Shown here in pieces: positions 1 to 6,955 of a DNA stretch of 14,594 bases. The notes under the pieces were generated by a model, which saw only the letters and a program-made list of their open reading frames with translations, had not been told where the DNA came from and made no database searches. The DNA comes from Actinomycetota bacterium. GTDB lineage: Bacteria; Actinomycetota; Thermoleophilia; Gaiellales; Gaiellaceae. The translations under genes and the position numbers were made by a program. How positions within the stretch are numbered: position 1 is the first letter of the stretch; every line of letters starts with the position of its first letter. Where the stretch lies: positions 1 through 14,594 of the forward strand of contig VAXD01000004.1 in assembly GCA_005884155.1 (NCBI GenBank). Direction: 5' to 3'.

Positions 1-413
1 AGGGGCGCGCCGAGGAGGTCGGACGCCTGCTCGCGGAGCGCGGCTGCACGGTCGTGACTGGCGGGCTCGGCGAGGTGATGGCGGCCGCATCGCGCGGTGC
101 GAAGGCTGCGGGCGGTACGACGATCGGGATTCTCCCGGGCGAGCGGCGCGAGGAGGCGAACGAGTGGGTCGACCACGCCGTCGTCACCGGGATCGGTCAC
201 GCGCGCAACCTCGCGGTGGTCGCTTCCGGTGACGCGGTGATCGCGGTCGGCGGCAGCTGGGGAACGCTTGCGGAGATCGGCTTCGCGCTGCGTCTCGGCC
301 GCCCGGTGGTGATCCTGGAACCGGGCCAGGCGGTCGAGGGCGTGCCTCGGGCGCTGTCGCCGGAAGAGGCGGTGGAGCTCGTGCTCAGCCTGCTCGGAGG
401 AGCGGCTGCGTGA
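1..413 (+). CDS. TIGR00725/LOG-like Rossmann-fold protein, C-terminal part
   Basis: The frame is open from base 3 and ends at TGA 411-413, so the N-terminus lies outside the window. About 136 residues are visible. The visible part has the Rossmann-type core of the lysine-decarboxylase-like (LOG/TIGR00725) superfamily: TVVTGGLGEVMAAASRGAK, then IGILPG, then AVGGSWGTLAEIGFAL, which is the family's PGGxGTxxE nucleotide-binding loop with VGGSWGTLAE in its place. LOG enzymes release cytokinin-like bases from nucleotide monophosphates, but the TIGR00725 branch has no settled substrate, so only a nucleotide- or phosphoribosyl-binding role is suggested. The 3' end overlaps the tail of the convergent amidino-hydrolase reading (stop at 385) by 29 bases. 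Family assignment is fairly secure; substrate is unknown. Confidence 0.85.
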   Translation, partial: GRAEEVGRLLAERGCTVVTGGLGEVMAAASRGAKAAGGTTIGILPGERREEANEWVDHAVVTGIGHARNLAVVASGDAVIAVGGSWGTLAEIGFALRLGRPVVILEPGQAVEGVPRALSPEEAVELVLSLLGGAAA

Positions 414-1174
414 GGCAGGTTGGGCCGCCGTCGCCCTTGCTCAGCTCCGTGCCTTCGTAGATCTCGACCTCGACGCCCGCGCGCTCCAGCGAGCGCCACA
501 CGCGGGGCGAGCGCGAGCACGTTGGCGCCCATCGTCTCGAACTCCTCATCCGGGACGGGGACGATCTCGATGTCGCGTTCCTCGAGCAGCTGCGCGAGGC
601 GCGTTGGGAGCAGCGGCGGGTACGCGACGACGAGGTCCGGGGCGAGCGGGCTCAGCAGCGAGAGCAGGTGCATCACCTCGTCAGGGCCGCGCCAGTGCGG
701 CAGGTCGAACACGAGCATCTCGACGCCGGGCAGCATGCGCTCCAGAGCCCAGATCCCGTCGGAGTTCGTGCGATAGCCGCGGCCGGCCATAAGGGTGTCC
801 TCGTCGAGCCGAATCAGATCCCCGCCCTCGGCGTGGGCATCGCCGTTGAGGCTGCCTGCAACCGGGACGCCCGCCCGCTCGAGGTCCGGGGCCAGCGAGG
901 CCGGCTCGCCGCGGCGGCACTCCTTGCCCGGGTTGAGCAGGATCGCGCCGCCGTCGGCAACGAGCACCGGGTCGAAGACGTAGATCGCGTCCGGGTTCCC
1001 TTCAGTTGGTTCGGCAAGCACGACCTCGGCGCCCGCCCGCTCGAGGGTTGCGCAAAGACTCTCGTGCTCGTGCGCGATCGCAACCGGGTCGGGCTCGCCG
1101 CGCCAGCCGCAGCGCTCCCAGCCGTCCGAGCCTCCGGGCGGCCGCAGGAGGACGCGCCGAAGCTGAGCGGTCAT
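385..1174 (-). CDS. guanidino-group hydrolase / amidinotransferase (DDAH-like), frame broken near its end
   Basis: This belongs to the guanidino-modifying superfamily (dimethylarginine dimethylaminohydrolase, arginine deiminase, amidinotransferase), which uses a Cys-His-Glu/Asp active site on arginine-like substrates. Visible motifs are DAIYVFDPVLVADGGAILLNP (residues ~62-82, split here for reading only as DAIYVFDPV and LVADGGAILL), HAEGGDLIRLDED (~114-126, acidic residue in EGGD), RGYRTN and DEVMHLLSLLSPL (His ~169). The frame starting at 1174 stops making family sense near base 509. The next frame then continues as SPRVWRSLERAGVEVEIYEG and ends GGPTCLTQPLLRAG, which carries the catalytic Cys, with TGA at 385-387. 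The repaired protein would be about 263 residues, normal for the family. The start is ATG 1174, or GTG 1180, which forms a GTGA overlap with the sigma-factor stop and implies coupled translation. It could be a real pseudogene or a sequence error. Confidence 0.8.
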
Positions 1175-1176
1175 CG

Positions 1177-2352
1177 TCACGCGGACGATCGTACTTCGGC
1201 CAGCCGTCGCTCCAGAAAGGTGCGCTCCGCCGGTTGCGCTGCGAGCTCGAGCGCTCGCTGATAGGCGTCCGCCGCTTCGCCCCGCCGACCCAGGCGGCGC
1301 AGCAGGTCTGCGCGGGCGGAGTGGAGGTGGCGGTAGCCCTCCAGCCCGTCGATGCGATCGATCAGGTCGAGCCCGCGCGCCGGGCCCTCCGCCATTGCGG
1401 CGGCGACGGCGCGGTTGAGCTCGACCACCGGAGACGGCGCGACCGCTGCGAGCCGGCAGTAGAGCGCTTCGATCTGCGGCCAGTCGGTCTCGTCCTCGAG
1501 GTGGAGCGACGCGATCGCCGCCTGGAGCTGGTACGGCCCGGGGCGGCCAAGGCGCAGGGCACGGTCGAGCACGCGGCGCCCCTCCTCGATCCGCCCGCTG
1601 TCCCACAGCGAGCGGTCCTGGTCGTCGAGGAGGACGAGCTCGTCCGCGGCGTCAAGGCGCGCGTCGCGCCGCGCGTCGTGCAGGAGCATCAGCGCGACCA
1701 GACCGAGCGCCTCGGCCTCGTCCGGCATCAGCACGGCGAGCACCTTTCCGAGCTGGATCGCCTCCTCGCAGAGCTCCGCCCGCGGCGGCGGCCCGTAGCC
1801 CTCGTTGAAGATCAGGTAGACGACGGCGAGCACGGCGCGCAGGCGCTCCGGGAGCAAGTGGTCGGGCGGGACGCGCAGCGGAATCCCGGCGTCGCGGATC
1901 TTCCGCTTGGCCCGCACGAGCCGCTGGGCCATCGTCGCCTCGGGGACGAGGAACGCGCGGCCGATCTCCTCGGTCGTGAGGCCGCCTAGAGCGCGAAGTG
2001 TGAGCGCGACCTGTGCTTCGGTGCCGAGCGCCGGATGGCAGCAGCCGAAGATCAGGCTCAGCCGTTCATCGGGGATCACGTTGTCCTCCTCTGACTCGCC
2101 GCCCTCCAGCACAGCGAGCAGCTCGGTCTTGCGTCGAAGGTTCTGCTCGCGGCGGATCCGGTCGATCGCGCGGTTGCGCGCCGTCGTCAGCAGCCAGGCG
2201 CCGGGATTCGCGGGGGCGCCGTCGCGCGGCCAGCGCTCGAGTGCAGTCTCGAATGCCTCCTGCACCGCGTCCTCGGCGAGCTCGACGTCCCCGAGCGCAC
2301 GGGCGAGGATCGCGAGCGTGCGCCCCCACTCCTCCCGGTAGAGCTCTTCCAG
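1177..2352 (-). CDS. ECF sigma factor, ECF42 type, with TPR-like C-terminal extension (DUF6596)
   Basis: This is an RNA polymerase sigma factor of the extracytoplasmic-function class. The sigma-2 region has LAEDAVQEAFETALERWP (residues ~25-42 from the CTG start) and AWLLTTARNRAIDRIRRE. The sigma-4 region (~95-155) has TLRALGGLTTEEIGRAFLVP followed by MAQRLVRAKRKIR. A long C-terminal part (~170-391) contains VYLIFNEGYGPPP and GPYQLQAAIASLH, typical of the ECF42 group, where an attached extension rather than an anti-sigma factor controls activity. It sits directly after a DGPF protein, the hallmark ECF42 neighbour. The start is unclear. The codon overlapping the DGPF stop is GTA, not GTG, and no ATG, GTG or TTG lies close by. 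I use CTG at 2352. The only upstream alternative I see is GTG 2436, deep inside the DGPF gene. Confidence 0.9.
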   Translation of the reverse strand: MEELYREEWGRTLAILARALGDVELAEDAVQEAFETALERWPRDGAPANPGAWLLTTARNRAIDRIRREQNLRRKTELLAVLEGGESEEDNVIPDERLSLIFGCCHPALGTEAQVALTLRALGGLTTEEIGRAFLVPEATMAQRLVRAKRKIRDAGIPLRVPPDHLLPERLRAVLAVVYLIFNEGYGPPPRAELCEEAIQLGKVLAVLMPDEAEALGLVALMLLHDARRDARLDAADELVLLDDQDRSLWDSGRIEEGRRVLDRALRLGRPGPYQLQAAIASLHLEDETDWPQIEALYCRLAAVAPSPVVELNRAVAAAMAEGPARGLDLIDRIDGLEGYRHLHSARADLLRRLGRRGEAADAYQRALELAAQPAERTFLERRLAEVRSSA

Positions 2353-2354
2353 GC

Positions 2355-2717
2355 TTACGAGCCGCCCTCCTCGAAGACCATCACCGGGCGCACCTCGATC
2401 GCGCCGTGGCGAGCGCCGGGGATCTTGGAGGCCCACTCGAGCGCCTCGTCGATCGAGTTGACGTCGACGAGGTAGTAGCCGCCGAGCTGCTCCTTCGTCT
2501 CCGCGAAGGGACCGTCGGTGGTCAGCGTCTCGTCGTTGCGCACGCGAACCGTCGTCGCGGTCTCAGTGGGCTGTAGCGCGTTGCCCCCGACCATCGCGCC
2601 GCTGTCCTCGAGCTCCTGGGTGAAGGTGCCGTAGGCCTGGAAGACCTGGCCACGTTCCTCCTCGCTCATCGACTCCCACCCGTTCTGGTCGCCGTAGATC
2701 AAGAGTAGGTACTGCAC
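2355..2717 (-). CDS. DGPF / YCII-related domain protein
   Basis: This 120-residue protein begins VQYLLLIYGDQNGWESMS and carries the signature TTDGPFAETKEQLGGYYLVD, with the DGPF tetrad at residues 68-71. It ends IEVRPVMVFEEGGS. The YCII-like dimeric alpha/beta-barrel fold is shared with small non-haem catalytic or ligand-binding proteins, but the biochemical role of the DGPF group is not established. In many actinobacteria these genes are partners and targets of ECF42 sigma factors, matching the neighbour here. Start GTG 2717 is chosen because the minus strand has a strong Shine-Dalgarno, AAAGGAGGAGAC, just upstream. The same frame is open to 2813, but that extension has no family resemblance. 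Its stop TAA (2355-2357) is followed at once by the sigma frame. Confidence 0.92.
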   Translation of the reverse strand: MQYLLLIYGDQNGWESMSEEERGQVFQAYGTFTQELEDSGAMVGGNALQPTETATTVRVRNDETLTTDGPFAETKEQLGGYYLVDVNSIDEALEWASKIPGARHGAIEVRPVMVFEEGGS

Positions 2718-2747
2718 GTCTCCTCCTTTCGTCGCTGTCGAGGGTAC

Positions 2748-2774
2748 GACGAACGGCGAGGCCGTGGATCGACA
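2748..2774 (-). promoter_or_regulatory. candidate ECF42-dependent promoter of the DGPF-sigma operon
   Basis: On the minus strand, TGTCGA (2774-2769) is followed after exactly 17 bases by CGTC (2751-2748). The published ECF42 target motif, as I recall it from Streptomyces work, is TGTCGA at -35 and CG(A/T)C at -10 in front of DGPF genes. Transcription would begin near 2740, giving a leader of about 23 bases that contains the AAAGGAGG ribosome-binding site of the DGPF gene. The arrangement implies autoregulation of the operon by its own sigma factor. Confidence 0.7.
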
Positions 2775-2824
2775 GGTCCAGGTCGAAACAATTCTGTGAC
2801 TTCTCCTCCACAACCGTCCAGCCG

Positions 2825-2857
2825 GGCCACGTGCGGGGACAGTCCCCGGCCGTGGCC
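2825..2857 (-). terminator. strong GC hairpin after the small membrane protein gene
   Basis: GGCCACG (2825-2831) pairs with CGTGGCC (2851-2857), and CGGGGA (2834-2839) pairs with TCCCCG (2843-2848). A 2x2 internal mismatch separates the stems, and the loop is three bases. It begins 9 bases past the stop of the minus-strand gene at 2866, the expected place for a terminator of the GNAT-methyltransferase-helicase unit. There is no U-tract on either strand, so it would be the U-less hairpin type often proposed for actinobacteria, or an mRNA-stabilising end. Confidence 0.45.
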
Positions 2858-2865
2858 TGTGACAG

Positions 2866-3033
2866 CTAGGGGTTCGCGCCGCGGCAGGATTGGTCTTTCA
2901 TCGCGGCGCCTGAATGCTGGGAGCACTTCGCCGGCGGGCCGATCCGCGTCGACCCGCTCGAGCTCGAGCTACCAGAGCCGATTCCGAGGAACACGAAGCC
3001 GAAGAGCGCGAGCAGGATGAACAGGATGGCCAC
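2866..3033 (-). CDS. small single-pass membrane protein (55 aa), unknown function
   Basis: GTG 3033 to TAG 2866-2868 encodes 55 residues. Residues 1-18 (VAILFILLALFGFVFLGI) form one hydrophobic segment. A Gly/Ser run follows (GSGSSSSSGS), then a short hydrophilic tail with two cysteines (PAKCSQHSG at Cys37, KDQSCRG at Cys50). Support for a real gene is a ribosome-binding site AGGA seven bases before the GTG, a start only 9 bases after the helicase stop, and a strong hairpin just after its own stop. There is no lipobox, so it is more likely a signal-anchored protein than a lipoprotein. I do not recognise a family. The tail may face outside, with the two Cys forming a disulfide or binding a metal, but that is inference. 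Confidence 0.6.
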   Translation of the reverse strand: MAILFILLALFGFVFLGIGSGSSSSSGSTRIGPPAKCSQHSGAAMKDQSCRGANP

Positions 3034-3042
3034 GCCGAAATC

Positions 3043-5233
3043 CTACGCCTGCAGCATTCGCTCGAGCAGCGCGAGGGCGCCGGCCTTGTCGAGCGGCTCG
3101 TTCAGGTTCCCGCACTTCGGGCTCTGCACGCAGGAGGGACAACCGTGCTCGCAAGGGCAGCCGTCCAGCAGCTTGGCCGTGTCCGCGACCCAGCCCTCGA
3201 ACGAATCGAAGCCGCGCTCGGTGATGCCGACGCCGCCCGCGTGGCCGTCGTAGACAAAGATCGTCGGCGCGCCGGTCTGGAAGTGCAGATTCGTCGAGGT
3301 CCCAGCGGTCACACATCGCCCAGAGCGGCAGCAGTGCGATCAGCGAGTGCTCGGCAGCATGCAGCGATCCAAGGAGCCGCGGCTCCCGCTCCAGGCCCTC
3401 GAGCATCCACGGCTCCGGGACGAACCAGATCGCCTCGGTCTCGAACTCGGTCTGCGGCAGCTCGAGCGGGACGAGCTCGATGTTCTCCTGCGTGGTGATC
3501 GACTTCTTCTGGTAGCCGACCACCTGCTCGGTCACGACGACCCGTCCGAAGGAGAGGTCGACCCCGAGCCGCCGCCCGCCGCGCAGCGCTTCGACGATCT
3601 CCGTCGACGTCTCCTTCTTCGCCTGCGTGTAGTAGTCGCCCGAGAACGGCACGACGACGGCCGCGCGCGACGTGAAGTCGAGCTCGGCGACGCGGTAGCT
3701 CTCTCCGCGGTGTAGATAGATCGCGCCCTCGTGAACCGTCGAGTAGGCGCGCTCCAACTCCGCGATCCCGAGCACGGTGCCGCTGGAGGCGTCGACGATC
3801 GTGAACGACTCCGGCCCCGTGTACTCGCGGCCGGCCCAGACGTAGCCCGCCTTCGTTTCGCGCAGCTCGGGTAGTAACGCGGCCCGCTCGAGCGCGGCGT
3901 CCCCGAGCAGCTCGCGGTCGTCGTCGTCCAGCGGCGCTTCGAACGCAGCTGCCAGCACGTGCCCGTCGAGTACGCGCGGGTTCTCGTGGTCGAGGATCGC
4001 CGCCTCGACCCGGCGATCGAGCAGCGCCTCGGGCTCGCGCATGAAGTACTGGTCGAGCGCGTCCTCGCTCGCAACGAGCACCGCCAGTCCGTGCCCGCGG
4101 CGGCCTGCACGGCCCCACTGCTGGCGGAGCGACGCGACCGTGCCCGGGAAGCCGACAGAGAGCACGCAGTCGAGCAGCCCCACGTCGATCCCGAGCTCGA
4201 GCGCGTTCGTCGCGGACACGCCGAGCAGCTCGCCCTCGAGCAGCCGCCGCTCGATCTCGCGTCGCTGCGCGGGGGTGTAGCCGGCGCGGTACGGCGAGAG
4301 CCGCGAATCGTCCCCGAGCCGTTGCGCGGTGAAGCGGTGGATCAGCTCGGCGGCGCGGCGGCTCTTCGCGAAGCAAAGGGTGCGCAGGCCCTGCGAGACC
4401 AGATCGGCCATCAGCCGCGACGCCTCCCCGAGCGCGCTCGCCCGGAGCCCGAGCTCCTCGTCGGTCAGCGGCGGGTTCCAGAGCGCCACCGTCCGTTCCG
4501 CGCGAGGCGCGCCGTCGTCGCCGATCACGGTCGTCTCCGCGCCGATCAGCCCCAGCGCGAGCTCGCCCGGGTTCGCGATCGTCGCCGAGGCCAGCAGGAA
4601 CTGCGGCTCGGCGCCGTAGACCCGGGCGAGCCGCCGCAGCCGTCGCAGGACGTTGCCGACGTGCGAGCCGAAGACGCCGCGGTAGACGTGCGCTTCGTCC
4701 ACGATCACGTAGGCGAGGTTCGTGAGCACGTCGCCCCAACGGTCGTGGTGTGGCAGGACGCCGACGTGGAGCATGTCGGGGTTCGAGAGGATCACGTTCG
4801 CCCACTTGCGAACCTGCCAGCGGCGCTCGGCCGCGGTGTCGCCGTCGTAGATCGCGGCCCGCAGGCGCGGCAGCCGGAACGAGGCGAGCGAGCGCAGCTG
4901 GTCCTGCGCAAGCGCCTTGGTCGGGTAGAGATAGAGCGCCCGCTGCTTCGGCTCGCGGGCCAGCGCGTCGAGCACCGGCAGGTTGAACGCGAGCGTCTTC
5001 CCGGAGGCCGTGCCGGTCGTGACGATCAGGTGCTCGCCCCGCGCGGCCGCGTCCCACGCTTCTGCCTGGTGCGTGTAGAGATCCTCGATTCCCTGCGCCG
5101 CGAGCGCCTCCCGCACGCGCGGGTGCAGCTCCTCGGGCAACGGCGCCGCGAGCGCCTCGCGGGCGGGCTCGGAGCCGAGGTAGGCCAGCTCCTCGCCCTG
5201 GAGCAGATCAGCGGAGACGCTCACCGGCGCCAT
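3043..5233 (-). CDS. mrfA: DEAH-box helicase with DUF1998 domain, MrfA/YprA/Hrq1-like; frame broken before the Cys cluster
   Basis: This superfamily 2 DNA helicase resembles Bacillus MrfA, a mitomycin-damage repair factor, and yeast Hrq1. Motifs in order are TGTASGKT (Walker A, residues 73-80), YPTKALAQDQ, VDEAH (DEAH box, 179-182), SATI (216-219), YRAGYTPAQR and QQWGRAGRRG (motif VI, 371-380). The frame reads normally to PLWAMCDRWD (~645, base ~3299). It then continues in the next frame as STNLHFQTGAPTIFVYDG, with the zinc-binding type cluster CPCEHGCPSCVQSPKC, ending LLERMLQA with stop TAG 3043-3045. The combined length, about 730, fits MrfA (about 750). The start is ATG 5233, overlapping the methyltransferase by 13 bases, or GTG 5224 in a GTGA overlap. 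Either a real frameshift mutation or a sequence error is possible. No mrfB-like exonuclease gene is in the window. Confidence 0.88.
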
Positions 5234-5892
5234 CTGAATGCGAGTCCGAATGAGTACTCGCGCTCCGGGGGCTCCTCGACGCGCTCTAGGCGCAGGCCCG
5301 CGTCGAGGAAGGCCTGCAGGAAGAGCCCCAGCGGCAGGTGGCTCGCCCCGACCTGCATCCGCAGCCCGGACGACCGCGAGATGCCGGGAGCCTTGGTGTA
5401 ACGGCCCGTCAGGCGATACCAGCCCGGTTGAAGCTCAGGGACGTGCCGGTCTACGTCGTAGACCGAATGCGGGCCGACGAAGCACGGATGGACGCCGATG
5501 TAGACGAACGGCGCGCCGGGGCGCAGCACGCGTACCACCTCGCGCAAGAGGCCGGCAAAATCGTCGACGTCCGTGTGCGTGAAGGTCGAGACTGCGGCGT
5601 CGAAGGAGGCGTCGTCGAAGGGAAGCGCCGTGGCCTCGGAACGCGCCGCTGGTATCCCCTTCGCTCGCGCGCGGCGCAGCATGTCCTCTGATTGATCGAC
5701 CCCGGTGACCGTCCAGCCGCGCTCGGCCAGACCGGCGGCGTAGTTACCTGTTCCGCACCCGACGTCGACGAGCGCGCCTGAGCCCTCGCCGAGGAGGTCG
5801 ACAAGCGTGTGCCACGTCTCGCTCTCGAGCGGGGCCGGCTGGAACTCCGTGTCGTACCAGTCGGCGAGGCCGTCGTAGCGGGCTTCGTTCAC
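5221..5892 (-). CDS. class I SAM-dependent methyltransferase (UbiE/Methyltransf_11 type)
   Basis: This 223-residue protein has a standard class I fold. Motif I is LVDVGCGTGNYAAGLAERG (residues 41-59), the acidic residue at the end of strand 2 is in VTGVDQS (Asp66), post-motif ALPFDDASFDAAV lies at ~89-101, and REVVRVLRPGAPFVYIGVHP at ~117-136. It most resembles small-molecule methyltransferases; the substrate cannot be read from sequence. The start is GTG 5892, ten bases after the GNAT stop. Its last codons overlap the helicase start, so the two are probably translated together. Whether it acts in DNA repair with the helicase or is merely co-transcribed is unknown. Confidence 0.88.
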   Translation of the reverse strand: MNEARYDGLADWYDTEFQPAPLESETWHTLVDLLGEGSGALVDVGCGTGNYAAGLAERGWTVTGVDQSEDMLRRARAKGIPAARSEATALPFDDASFDAAVSTFTHTDVDDFAGLLREVVRVLRPGAPFVYIGVHPCFVGPHSVYDVDRHVPELQPGWYRLTGRYTKAPGISRSSGLRMQVGASHLPLGLFLQAFLDAGLRLERVEEPPEREYSFGLAFRWRR

Positions 5893-5902
5893 GCCGCCGA
5901 TG

Positions 5903-6856
5903 CTAGCCCTGCAGCTGGAGCACGCAACTCGTCTGGATGGAAACCGGCGCGAAGCCGAGCGAGCGGTTGAGCCGGAGGATCGCCTCGTTCTCCTCAGCGT
6001 TCACCGTCGTGACGAGCTCGACGTCCGGGCGGTCGGCCTGGAGGCGTCGCAGGGACTCGACCTTGACCCAGCGGCCGAGCCCGCGCCGACGGTGCGCCGC
6101 GACGACAGCGGTGTCCTCCGTGTTCGCGACAGTGCTGCCGGGGCGCGAGACGCGGAGCTCGGTGAACGCCACGACCTCGTCCCGGTCGGCGAGCGCGACG
6201 GTCACGCGGATGTCGCGGTTACGCCGCTCGAGCGCGGTCTCGAGAGCGCGTACCCGTGCGCCGTCCCACTCCTCCAACTCAGCGTCCGAAGGGAAGGGAG
6301 CGTCGTTGATCGCTTCCCGCGCGCGAGCGAACGAGTCGAGCAGGCGCTCCGGAGCCGCGCCGACCCAGCTCTCGAGCGCGTAGCCCTCGACCGGGGCGGC
6401 TGACGCTTCGACCGGGAGCCGCAGGAGCGAGCGAACCTCACGCTGGCTGTCGGCGGCGCCCGCGCGGGCAGCAAAGTGCGAGCCTGCCTCGGTTGCGTGG
6501 ACGCCGATGAGCTCCCGGGCGCCGCGCTCTCTCGCTGCGCGGAGGACGCTTTCGAGGAGCGCCAGGCCATGTCCGCGCCGTCGCGCGTCCGGGTGGACGA
6601 GCACCTCGACCCGCGGCGCCGGCGATTTGCGGGCTCCCGCGAGCTGCCCGAAGCCGACGATCGCCCCACCGTCCTCCGCGACCCAGTACTCGCGAAGATC
6701 GGACGCTGGCACGTGGAGCAGGAAGCCTTCCATCTCCACCCTCGTGCGCGGCGGCTCAGCCGGGCTCTCCTCGGCTTGGCAGAGTCGCGAGACCTCATAG
6801 ACGCCGTCGAGCATGTCTGTCGTCGCAGTCGCGGGATCGAGGGGTCGCACCGTCAT
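5903..6856 (-). CDS. tandem GNAT-family N-acetyltransferase
   Basis: This 317-residue protein has two GNAT modules. The first (~55-150) has the acetyl-CoA loop VHPDARRRGHGLALL, then GVHATEAGSHFAARAGA. The second (~215-310) has VVAAHRRRGLGRWVKVESL, then TVNAEENEAILRLNRSLGF, the well-kept C-terminal pattern. Both keep an R/Q-x-x-G-x-G/A style pyrophosphate loop, so neither is clearly dead. Tandem GNATs in actinobacteria include mycothiol synthase and antibiotic or peptide acetyltransferases; this sequence does not let me choose. ATG 6856 is chosen because it begins MTVRPLDP, a typical GNAT opening. The gene heads the methyltransferase-helicase unit and is divergent from the thiamine operon, with only about 25 bases between its start and the riboswitch. 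Confidence 0.85.
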   Translation of the reverse strand: MTVRPLDPATATTDMLDGVYEVSRLCQAEESPAEPPRTRVEMEGFLLHVPASDLREYWVAEDGGAIVGFGQLAGARKSPAPRVEVLVHPDARRRGHGLALLESVLRAARERGARELIGVHATEAGSHFAARAGAADSQREVRSLLRLPVEASAAPVEGYALESWVGAAPERLLDSFARAREAINDAPFPSDAELEEWDGARVRALETALERRNRDIRVTVALADRDEVVAFTELRVSRPGSTVANTEDTAVVAAHRRRGLGRWVKVESLRRLQADRPDVELVTTVNAEENEAILRLNRSLGFAPVSIQTSCVLQLQG

Positions 6857-6877
6857 GAGCGCGCTCAACGGTAACCT

Positions 6878-6955
6878 GCGGCTACCGGGGTGCCCTACGG
6901 GGCTGAGATCACACCCGACGAACCTGATCCGGGTAATGCCGGCGAAGGGAGCGAC
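6878..6955 (+). ncRNA. TPP riboswitch (THI element)
   Basis: The conserved TPP aptamer is present: CGGGGTGCC, GGCTGAGATCACACCCG, AACCTGATCCGGGTAATGCC and GGCGAAGGGA. P2 pairs GGGT (6888-6891) with ACCC (6913-6916). P3 is only four base pairs (6892-6895 with 6900-6903), closed by a UACG tetraloop. P4 pairs CCT (6923-6925) with AGG (6946-6948), and P5 pairs CCGG (6929-6932) with CCGG (6939-6942). P1 is short and weak (GCT 6881-6883 with AGC 6950-6952). The CTGAGA loop is the pyrimidine-binding element. No terminator follows. The 3' strand itself contains AGGGAG, the Shine-Dalgarno for the thiD TTG start at 6956, so control is probably at translation. Confidence 0.95.

Noticed and set aside
1006..1989. 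327-codon plus-strand frame opposite the sigma factor
   Set aside because: No recognisable domain; the minus strand holds sigma-2, sigma-4 and the ECF42 extension.
2718..2813. N-terminal extension of the DGPF protein
   Set aside because: It would cover the ribosome-binding site and the ECF42 promoter, and the added residues match nothing in the family.
3959..5401. 480-codon open frame on the plus strand opposite the helicase
   Set aside because: Low-complexity Arg/Glu/Leu text with no motif. The helicase motifs on the other strand explain the region.
6872..6877. TAACCT as -10 of the thiamine operon, within the palindromic GGTAACC
   Set aside because: Transcription would start near 6884, inside the 5' strand of P1, and there is no good -35. 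The operon promoter probably overlaps the start of the GNAT gene but I cannot place it.
6890..6955. Upstream extension of thiD
   Set aside because: These bases are the TPP aptamer, and the encoded residues do not resemble ThiD.
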